Below, one piece after another: positions 1 through 5,023 of a stretch of DNA of 5,023 nucleotides. The stretch is from contig CALINF010000155.1 of the NCBI GenBank assembly GCA_938045215.1, forward strand, positions 1-5,023. The letters are read 5' to 3'. The notes beneath the pieces were generated by a model. The model was not told the DNA's origin. It did no database searches and saw nothing but the letters and a program-made list of their open reading frames with translations. A program made the translations under genes and the position numbers. Numbering within the stretch: position 1 is the stretch's first letter; each line of letters starts with the position of its first letter. Source of the stretch: an uncultured Halieaceae bacterium. Its GTDB lineage: Bacteria > Pseudomonadota > Gammaproteobacteria > Pseudomonadales > Halieaceae.

Positions 1-845
1 GAACGCCCGGGAATCAGCGCAGAGTTGGGTCCCTGCGGCGTTACTCGCAGCAAGAAGGTTCTATCGTCGCGATTGGCTACAGGCACCGCTGTGGCGAACA
101 ATCCCTGATAGCGAACGTCGCTGTCTGGCCCCACACTGTAATCAACCAGGGTGTCCGGCCCCACGAGCGGCAGAAAGTCTTCAGCCACCTGAAAATCCAG
201 TCGCAGCTCTGAGGTGGAGATCAGGCTGAAAATGGCCTGACCCGGTGTTACCCACTCACCCGACTCCGTCAGCTTGGCTGCAACCACGCCGGCAAATGGC
301 GCTTTTACAGTGTGTCGGGCAAGCGTGGCCTTGTGCAGCGCTGCCTGAGCCTGAACTTCACGCAGCAGCGCCTCATCCTCGGCAACCTCAGCTTGAATAT
401 CCAACACCAGGCTCTCTGCAATACTCTGCTGCGGTGCCAGTTTACGCACCTCGAGCAGGCGTCTGTTCGCGTCAGAGAGTGCCTGCTGCGCCTGCTCAAC
501 ACGGGCATTTGCGCCATCCACTTCCAACTGGGCCATTTCGGCATCAAGCGTCAACAGCACGTCTCCGGCCATCACGCGAGACCCGGCGTCCACCATCACG
601 GACTCTACCTGGCCACTGGTTGCCGCAGAGAGCTGCGCACTGCGCGCCGAGGTTACCGTGCCCTGGACCTGAAGCTGGCGCAAAATAGGCTGTTCAACCG
701 CCTCAGTTACCACAACTGGCAAACCTTCCTGCGAGATTGCCGATGTCGACCACCCCACCAGTGCGCAGAACAGGGGTGCAGCAAGGGCACAGAGCCGGTG
801 CTTCCCCGAAGTTGGCGACCCTGTGTCTGTTAGATCATATGTCAT
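1..845 (-). CDS. RND-type efflux periplasmic adaptor subunit (HlyD/AcrA-like membrane fusion protein), 3' end outside window
   Basis: Read on the minus strand from ATG 845-843, the frame stays open for 281 codons to the left edge, so the C-terminus is missing. Residues about 17-38 form a signal-peptide-like stretch (KHR, then a hydrophobic core, then an Ala/Ser-rich end), which places the mature protein in the periplasm. Residues 62-101 and 177-210 are the two halves of a lipoyl/barrel-sandwich domain (QGTVTSARSAQLSA, VDAGSRVMAGDVLLTLDA; VKAPFAGVV, GEWVTPGQ). Between them, residues about 103-175 are rich in Ala, Glu and Gln, as expected of the alpha-helical coiled-coil hairpin. The start of a beta-barrel domain follows. 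Family members link an inner-membrane RND pump to an outer-membrane channel, and the pump gene would be expected further left. An in-frame TAA at 878-876 rules out a longer start. The substrate cannot be told. The family assignment is firm; the exact subfamily is not. Confidence 0.9.
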   Translation of the reverse strand, partial: MTYDLTDTGSPTSGKHRLCALAAPLFCALVGWSTSAISQEGLPVVVTEAVEQPILRQLQVQGTVTSARSAQLSAATSGQVESVMVDAGSRVMAGDVLLTLDAEMAQLEVDGANARVEQAQQALSDANRRLLEVRKLAPQQSIAESLVLDIQAEVAEDEALLREVQAQAALHKATLARHTVKAPFAGVVAAKLTESGEWVTPGQAIFSLISTSELRLDFQVAEDFLPLVGPDTLVDYSVGPDSDVRYQGLFATAVPVANRDDRTFLLRVTPQGPNSALIPGR

Positions 846-1079
846 CGAAAACTGGTCACCCGGTGAATTAGTCTTTTACTATTGCTGTTTACGCGACTAC
901 CCGCAGATACGTTTGTTGCCCGCACACAGATCAACCTTGACCCGCCAGGGCATTCCAGCCGTCCGTCTGCACACCATGTAAAGCCAGCAAGTTCAAGATG
1001 GCATTTACGGCCGTCAGGCGATATATTCGCTAGCCCCTGCAAATAACATACAACATCTACTCCGGGAAACCGCCGCTTC
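846..1079. promoter_or_regulatory. Divergent intergenic region between the adaptor gene and anbu
   Basis: These 234 bases separate two divergently read genes and must hold promoters for both unless transcription enters from further away. I see no strong sigma-70 pair. The best -10-like element for anbu is TATATT at 1022-1027, without a good -35 at the right distance. A short inverted repeat, TCACC-C-GGTGA (856-866), lies 10 bases upstream of the adaptor ATG and overlaps where its ribosome binding site would be, so it could be an operator or chance. No convincing Shine-Dalgarno sequence precedes anbu. A minus-strand reading frame crosses the region but resembles nothing known. Confidence 0.35.
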
Positions 1080-1841
1080 ATGACATATTGCCTCGCCATT
1101 GCCCTGAATGAGGGCCTGGTGTTCTGCTCCGACTCACGTACCAATGCTGGCCCGGACCGCGTGAGCTCTTACAGCAAGATGCATCGCTTCTCAGTGCCCT
1201 ATGACCGCTCGCTGGTCATTCTGACGGCAGGTAATCTTGCCACCAGTCAGGCCGTGATTGCACAGATTCAGCGCGATCTGGAGCAAGATGCCGAGTTTAA
1301 CATCATGAAGGCCGAGTACGTTGCCGAGGTGGCAGACTACCTGGGGGAACTCAGTGTTGCGGAGCAGGCCAAGTACACCAAGAAAGGTGGGCCCAACGCA
1401 GGCTTCAATGCTTCGGCCACCTTTATTTTGGGAGGGCACATCAAAAAGCACGCGCCTGAACTCTACATGATCTATCCCGAAGGCAATCATATTACGGCGT
1501 CCGATCAATACCCCTATCTGCAGATCGGCGAGACCAAGTATGGCAAGCCCATCCTGGATCGTATTATCCGTTCAGATACGCCTCATGAAACGGCGATGCG
1601 CTGCGCGCTGGTGTCGCTCGACTCCACCATGCGATCCAATGCCACCGTTGGCCCGCCGCTTGAGTGTCTGTTCTATCGAACTGACAGTCTCAAGCCGCAA
1701 GAGCGCTTTGTGAGATTGGAAGAGCATCACCCGTATCTGGCAGAGCTGCGGGAGTCATGGGACGACAGCATTCGCATCGCCTTCGAAAAGTTGCCCCCGT
1801 TGCAGTCAGTATTCGACGAGCAAACCGACGCGCCGGCCTAA
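1080..1841 (+). CDS. anbu: Anbu-family proteasome-type N-terminal threonine hydrolase
   Basis: This 253-residue protein matches Anbu (COG3484), a bacterial relative of HslV and the proteasome beta subunit, at about the usual family length. The expected nucleophile Thr directly follows the initiator Met (MTYCLAIAL), so removal of Met would expose it. Counting that Thr as 1, Asp17 (in FCSDSRTNAG) and Lys32 (in SSYSKMHRF) sit where proteasome-fold enzymes keep their Asp and Lys. Further family signatures are TAGNLATSQAV (49-59), FILGG (115-119), QIGETKYGKPILDR (148-161) and DSTMRSNATVGPP (181-193). There is no signal peptide or membrane segment, so it should be cytoplasmic. The start at 1080 is fixed by the Thr, although no clear ribosome binding site precedes it. 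Anbu is known to assemble into oligomers, and its natural substrate is unsettled. It lies tail to tail with the alpha-E gene, 28 bases apart. In many genomes it is read in the same direction as those partners. Confidence 0.95.
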   Translation: MTYCLAIALNEGLVFCSDSRTNAGPDRVSSYSKMHRFSVPYDRSLVILTAGNLATSQAVIAQIQRDLEQDAEFNIMKAEYVAEVADYLGELSVAEQAKYTKKGGPNAGFNASATFILGGHIKKHAPELYMIYPEGNHITASDQYPYLQIGETKYGKPILDRIIRSDTPHETAMRCALVSLDSTMRSNATVGPPLECLFYRTDSLKPQERFVRLEEHHPYLAELRESWDDSIRIAFEKLPPLQSVFDEQTDAPA

Positions 1842-1869
1842 GCCAAGCGAACACCCACTGGAGCAAACA

Positions 1870-2802
1870 CTATTCTGGCTGGAACCAGGTATCAGTGATT
1901 ACTGCGCTCAAATCGTTCAGCGTGAGCTGAAAACTGTCGATGAAGCGGTGCAGCTCCTCGCGCGTTGCAACATTGGGATCAAACCGCCGTAGCTTGCGCC
2001 TTGCCCGCTCCACTACACGCAGTGCGTCTTTGTTGGCCCGTAACGGTCCGAGCTCCTCACGAATGCCGCTCAAACAAAATCTGACCGAGCGCGGAAACAT
2101 CTGCTCTGAGAAAACGAACTCCACAACAGCGTTCTTTTCTACCAAAGGTCCCACGGCACGGCGATAGGCCCCCATTGCTGACAGACCCTGCAACAATGCA
2201 CCCCACAATAGCGGATCGATCGCCTCAAATGCTCCCTCGCGCTCCAGAATATCACCAGCACCAACATCTATAACGCGGGTGATCATGTCTGATCGCTCCA
2301 GCAGCCGGCCAAGTTTAATGAACCGGTAGGAGTGGTCTCTACTCAAGTTGCTCATTAGCAAACCATTGATCATCTGGCATCTGGAGATAACGTGCTCGAG
2401 GAAGGCGTGTCGATTGCGTCGGCCTACCGATGTCTCACTCTTCTCCTGAACATACAGATGCAGCTCGTTGACCATTTCCCAGGCTTCCTCGGGCAACACA
2501 TCGCGGGTCGTTCGCACGTTTTCGCGCGCCGCCTTTATTGACGACGGGATGCTGGAGACGTTATCCAGGTCGGCAATCAGAAACTTCAGCACATTCTGCT
2601 CGTTCGCCGCCCGGTAGCGTTCGTTGAACACCGGGTTAGCATCAAGAATAGAAAGCAACACGTCCCAACCCGGTTCTGAGCCTTTTGGAATATCCATGAT
2701 GATGTGCTGGTAGGCCATGACCAGCCTTGCCGTATCTTCGGCGCGCTCCAGATACCGCGCCATCCAGTACAGACGTTCGGCCACTCGCGAAAGCATCGTC
2801 AT
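1870..2802 (-). CDS. Alpha-E domain protein (DUF403, COG2307)
   Basis: This 310-residue, largely helical protein has the alpha-E family hallmarks: an N-terminal LSRVAERLYWMARYLERAED stretch (4-23), ARENVRTTRDVLP in the middle (92-104) and FIKLGRLLERSDMITRVI (161-178). The length is normal for a stand-alone member. There is no signal peptide or transmembrane segment. The biochemical role is not established. Comparative genomics ties the family to the circularly permuted ATP-grasp protein, which it follows or is fused to, and comparative analyses predict a part in peptide or amide synthesis. Its ATG (2802-2800) overlaps the TGA of the ATP-grasp gene within ATGA, so translation is probably coupled. 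A GGAGG motif seven bases upstream favours this start over a second Met two codons later. The gene ends 28 bases from the anbu stop, and no stem-loop with a T-run is visible in the gap. Confidence 0.95.
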   Translation of the reverse strand: MTMLSRVAERLYWMARYLERAEDTARLVMAYQHIIMDIPKGSEPGWDVLLSILDANPVFNERYRAANEQNVLKFLIADLDNVSSIPSSIKAARENVRTTRDVLPEEAWEMVNELHLYVQEKSETSVGRRNRHAFLEHVISRCQMINGLLMSNLSRDHSYRFIKLGRLLERSDMITRVIDVGAGDILEREGAFEAIDPLLWGALLQGLSAMGAYRRAVGPLVEKNAVVEFVFSEQMFPRSVRFCLSGIREELGPLRANKDALRVVERARRKLRRFDPNVATREELHRFIDSFQLTLNDLSAVITDTWFQPE

Positions 2803-4247
2803 TTTTTGCCCTCCACGATCCAGGTGTCTTTACTACCACCACCCTGGGAAGAGTTGACTACCAGCGACCCCTTCACCAGAGCCACACGCGTCAGTCCCCC
2901 GGGGGTCACCCAGCTATCTTTGCCTTGCAAGATAAAGGGGCGCAAATCGAGATGACGCGGCTGCACTGAATCGTCAATATAGGTAGGAGCTGTAGACAGG
3001 CTAAGCGTGGGCTGCGCGATATAATTGCGCGGATTTTCCTTGATCAGCTTGGCGAACTTGCGATGCACTGCCTTGGTGCTGTGTGGCCCTACCATTATGC
3101 CGTAACCGCCCGACTCGTTGGCCGGTTTAACAACAAGATCCTTAAGGTTTTTAAGCACATAGTCTCGATCGTCTTTACGCATACACAAATAAGTGGGTAC
3201 GCTTTCGATCAGCGGCTCTTCTTTTAGATAGTACCGGATCATATCGGGCACATAGGCATAAACGACCTTGTCGTCGGCCACTCCGGCACCGGGTGCGTTC
3301 GCGATCGCGACCTTGCCTGCCTTCCAGGCACGCATCAACCCCGGCACGCCCAGCGTAGAGTCCTCGCGAAAGACTTCCGGGTCCATGAAGTCCTCATCGA
3401 TCCGCCTGTAGATGACGTCCACATGCACGGGGCCATCCACCGTGCGCATATACACGGTGTCGCTGTCGTCCACGAACAAATCGCTGCCCTCGACCAGTTC
3501 GGCGCCCATACCCTGCGCCAGAAACGCGTGCTCAAAGTAAGCTGAGTTATATATTCCAGGGGTCAGCACAACCACGCAAGGTCGTTTTATATCCCTGGGA
3601 GATAGCGATGCGAGTGTTTTATAGAGCCGGGAAGGGTAATCATCTACTGGCAAGATGGAGTAATTCTCAAACAGCTCTGGCAAAACGCGTTTAGTAATCT
3701 CGCGATTTTCTACCATGTAGGACACACCCGATGGAACGCGCAGGTTGTCTTCCAGCACATAGAACCTGCCATCGGCAGCGCGAACAAGATCGCTGCCACA
3801 GATGTGCGCCCATACCCCATACCGCGGTGATATTCCTGCACATTCGGGCCTGTAGTTAGGCGAGTCGAGCACAATCTCAGCCGGCACCACCCCATCTTTG
3901 AGAATGCTCTGAGCATTGTATATGTCGTCGATAAAGCAGTTGAGTGCCCGACTTCGCTGGATCAGGCCGGTACTGACCGCAGCCCAATCCTTGGCGGGAA
4001 TCACCCGTGGGATAATATCGAACGGCCAGGCACGATCGATGTTCCCGCCCTCGGTATATACCGTGAACGAGATACCCATTTCCTTTATCGCCAGTTCAGC
4101 CGCGGCTCGACGGGCATTCATTTCTTCCGCAGGGAGGCTCTGTAGCAGCTTAACCGCCTGCCGCGCCGCTACCCTCGGTTGCCCCTTTGGCGTAATCAAC
4201 TCATCGAAAAAATCGCCAGACTGATAGGATTTCCAGCTCTTGTTCAT
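2799..4247 (-). CDS. Circularly permuted ATP-grasp type 2 protein (COG2308, DUF404/DUF407)
   Basis: The 482-residue product matches the circularly permuted ATP-grasp family at its normal stand-alone length. The N-terminus has the family's YQSGDFFDELITPKGQPR opening (8-25). Then come VLEDNLRVPSGVSYM (164-178), VIYRRIDEDFMDP (278-290), NAPGAGVADDK (317-327), VVKPANESGGYG (372-383, Lys and Gly-rich loop expected to contact ATP), RHLDLRPF (431-438) and a C-terminal PGGLTRVAL / SSQGGGSKDTW block (449-476). ATP-grasp enzymes join a carboxylate to an amine through an acyl phosphate, and this family is predicted to be an amide or peptide ligase, but its substrates are unproven. No secretion signal is present. 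It is the first gene of a two-gene unit with alpha-E, overlapping it by four bases. The ATG at 4247 has only a weak purine-rich sequence upstream. The sequence looks intact, with none of these motifs broken. Confidence 0.96.
   Translation of the reverse strand: MNKSWKSYQSGDFFDELITPKGQPRVAARQAVKLLQSLPAEEMNARRAAAELAIKEMGISFTVYTEGGNIDRAWPFDIIPRVIPAKDWAAVSTGLIQRSRALNCFIDDIYNAQSILKDGVVPAEIVLDSPNYRPECAGISPRYGVWAHICGSDLVRAADGRFYVLEDNLRVPSGVSYMVENREITKRVLPELFENYSILPVDDYPSRLYKTLASLSPRDIKRPCVVVLTPGIYNSAYFEHAFLAQGMGAELVEGSDLFVDDSDTVYMRTVDGPVHVDVIYRRIDEDFMDPEVFREDSTLGVPGLMRAWKAGKVAIANAPGAGVADDKVVYAYVPDMIRYYLKEEPLIESVPTYLCMRKDDRDYVLKNLKDLVVKPANESGGYGIMVGPHSTKAVHRKFAKLIKENPRNYIAQPTLSLSTAPTYIDDSVQPRHLDLRPFILQGKDSWVTPGGLTRVALVKGSLVVNSSQGGGSKDTWIVEGKK
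2809..2814 (-). promoter_or_regulatory. Ribosome binding site of the alpha-E gene
   Basis: GGAGGG on the minus strand lies within the last codons of the ATP-grasp gene. Its GGAGG core is seven bases before the alpha-E ATG at 2802. It decides between that start and the alternative ATG at 2796, which would be 13 bases away. Confidence 0.75.
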
Positions 4248-4356
4248 GCCGTACCGCTTGAAAGGGAAATAAGGTTTGAGAGTACTCCAATGACAGGACA
4301 GCTTCCAGCCGAATGGACTACACTAAGCACCACACTGATTGAACACCGCGCTGCCT
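4248..4356. promoter_or_regulatory. Divergent intergenic region between the ATP-grasp gene and the PqqD-like gene
   Basis: These 109 bases lie between two divergent start codons and should hold both promoters. A TTGAAA at 4258-4263 resembles a -35 box for rightward transcription, but no good -10 follows at 16-18 bases, so it is not a confident call. A short rightward reading frame (4290-4367, 25 codons) begins here and ends inside the PqqD-like gene. It is described among the findings. No inverted repeat stands out. Confidence 0.3.
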
Positions 4357-4638
4357 ATGAACCTTAAGCAAACCATTACTCTGTCTCCCGATGTGATCTC
4401 ACAGGAGGTATCCGGCGAAACCGTACTGCTGGATCTTGAGAGCGAGAACTACTTTGGCCTGGATGAAGTTGGCACAAGAATCTGGCAACTGATTGAAAGC
4501 GCTGGCGATCTGGAGACGATTTTTAATACCCTGCTTGAAGAATACGACGTAGAGAAAGAAGAACTGCTGAGCGATTTGTCAGACCTCGTCGGCGAAATTG
4601 AGAAACTGGGACTAGTGAAATTGGAGACACGCGCATGA
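4357..4638 (+). CDS. Stand-alone PqqD-like protein (PqqD/RRE fold)
   Basis: The product has 93 residues from ATG 4357. It shows the typical pattern of small PqqD-like proteins: ITLSPDVISQEVSGETVLLDL (7-27, beta strands), then NYFGLDEVGTRIWQLIE (31-47), then helical, acidic EEYDVEKEELLSDLSDLV (61-78) and a final GLVKLE. Family members form a winged-helix-like fold that binds peptide precursors (the RiPP recognition element) and presents them to modifying enzymes; PqqD does this for PqqA. An in-frame TTG at 4339 would add six residues. The ATG fits the family's usual beginning better, although neither start has a clear ribosome binding site. The gene overlaps the following oxidoreductase gene by four bases (ATGA). 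No radical SAM, asparagine synthetase or obvious precursor peptide is in view, so it should not be named pqqD. Its role with the oxidoreductase is unknown. Confidence 0.85.
   Translation: MNLKQTITLSPDVISQEVSGETVLLDLESENYFGLDEVGTRIWQLIESAGDLETIFNTLLEEYDVEKEELLSDLSDLVGEIEKLGLVKLETRA
4623..4627 (+). promoter_or_regulatory. Ribosome binding site of the molybdopterin oxidoreductase gene
   Basis: GGAGA lies inside the 3' end of the PqqD-like gene, seven bases before the ATG at 4635. It supports that start and independent initiation in addition to coupling through the ATGA overlap. Confidence 0.65.
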
Positions 4639-5023
4639 GCGAACGCAAAACCCACTACCGAGCCTGCCATCTTTGTGAGGCAATATGTGGCGTCGTCATC
4701 GAAACCGAGGGCGATGACATTATCTCCATCAAGGGCGATGACAATGATCCTCTGAGCCGCGGTCACATCTGTCCAAAAGCCGTCGCCCTGCGAGATATTC
4801 ATCAGGATCCCGACCGCCTGCGCAAGCCAGTCAAGAAAGTTACCGACACTAATGGCACTACACAGTGGCAGGAAATCAGCTGGAAAGAGGCCCTGGATAC
4901 AACGGCGGAGCGTCTGCTGGACATTCACGATCGCCACGGTGTGGATGCGATTGGCGCTTACTTCGGCAACCCCAGCGTTCACAACTACGGTATGCTGACG
5001 CACCAGAACAACCTGTTCCGCTT
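4635..5023 (+). CDS. Molybdopterin-dependent oxidoreductase, N-terminal [4Fe-4S] part, 3' end outside window
   Basis: The open frame runs 129 codons from ATG 4635 to the right edge. Residues 11-46 carry a four-cysteine pattern, C-x2-C-x3-C-x27-C (CHLCEAICG ... RGHICPKA), typical of the N-terminal [4Fe-4S] domain of the DMSO reductase/formate dehydrogenase/NapA superfamily. Lys48, just after the last Cys, is the position thought to relay electrons between the cluster and the pterin in NapA- and formate dehydrogenase-like members. DPDRLRKPVKK (58-68), the EISWKEALD segment (80-88) and AYFGNPSVHNYG (108-119) open the molybdopterin-binding catalytic domain. The full protein is probably several hundred residues longer. 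No twin-arginine signal precedes the cysteines, so a cytoplasmic enzyme is expected. Substrate, metal (Mo or W) and redox partner cannot be read from this fragment. Translation is probably coupled to the PqqD-like gene. Confidence 0.93.
   Translation, partial: MSERKTHYRACHLCEAICGVVIETEGDDIISIKGDDNDPLSRGHICPKAVALRDIHQDPDRLRKPVKKVTDTNGTTQWQEISWKEALDTTAERLLDIHDRHGVDAIGAYFGNPSVHNYGMLTHQNNLFR

Noticed and set aside
312..833. 173-codon plus-strand frame (and another at 245-688) on the left
   Set aside because: Both lie antisense to the clear adaptor gene and have unnatural compositions rich in Arg, Cys, His and Pro. They are shadows of the minus-strand gene.
842..1144. 100-codon minus-strand frame spanning the adaptor/anbu intergenic region
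   Set aside because: It overlaps the start of anbu and ends on the adaptor start, its protein resembles no family I know, its composition is not protein-like, and it has no ribosome binding site. It is probably chance.
1842..1869. Possible bidirectional terminator between anbu and the alpha-E gene
   Set aside because: The 28-base gap has no stem with a flanking T-run. CTGG...CCAG at 1875-1888 falls inside the alpha-E coding end and has short arms.
4339..4356. Upstream TTG start for the PqqD-like gene
   Set aside because: It would add six residues not typical of the family and has no ribosome binding site, so ATG 4357 is preferred.
4357..4638. True PqqD of pyrroloquinoline quinone biosynthesis
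   Set aside because: No pqqA, pqqB, pqqC or pqqE neighbour is visible, and the gene is coupled to a molybdopterin oxidoreductase. Only the fold family can be assigned.
4449..5003. 184-codon minus-strand frame on the right
   Set aside because: It is antisense to the PqqD-like gene and the oxidoreductase, whose motifs are unmistakable. The antisense product is low in recognisable structure and has a Ser-rich tail that mirrors the acidic helices of the PqqD-like gene.

Overview
The window looks like chromosomal DNA of a Pseudomonadota member, most likely a free-living gammaproteobacterium. This placement is inferred from gene content (an RND-type adaptor, the Anbu / alpha-E / ATP-grasp set, a PqqD-like protein with a molybdopterin oxidoreductase), the moderately GC-rich coding sequence and the compact layout. 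No marker gene fixes the genus. There is no rRNA, tRNA, insertion sequence, CRISPR array or phage gene.

Layout from left to right. (1) Positions 1-845, minus strand: the N-terminal 281 residues of a periplasmic adaptor (membrane fusion protein, HlyD/AcrA type), cut by the left edge. (2) Positions 846-1079: a divergent intergenic region. (3) Positions 1080-1841, plus strand: an Anbu-family, proteasome-fold N-terminal-threonine hydrolase. (4) Positions 1870-2802 and 2799-4247, minus strand: an alpha-E (DUF403) protein and a circularly permuted ATP-grasp protein. They form a translationally coupled pair (ATGA overlap) transcribed leftwards with the ATP-grasp gene first, and they converge on anbu across a 28-base gap. 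(5) Positions 4248-4356: a second divergent intergenic region. (6) Positions 4357-4638 and 4635-5023, plus strand: a small stand-alone PqqD-like protein, then the N-terminus of a molybdopterin oxidoreductase with a [4Fe-4S] domain. These are again joined by an ATGA overlap, and the second gene is cut by the right edge.

How the genes fit together. ATP-grasp, alpha-E and Anbu are a known conserved association, often with a transglutaminase-like protease. It is predicted to make and degrade a peptide or amide-linked product, but its substrate is not established. Here the set is complete except for the transglutaminase, and anbu points towards its partners instead of sharing their transcript. The PqqD-like/oxidoreductase pair is a separate transcription unit. 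PqqD-like domains normally bind precursor peptides for modifying enzymes, so a tight coupling to a molybdenum or tungsten oxidoreductase is the least expected feature of the window. The left-hand adaptor gene appears functionally unrelated.
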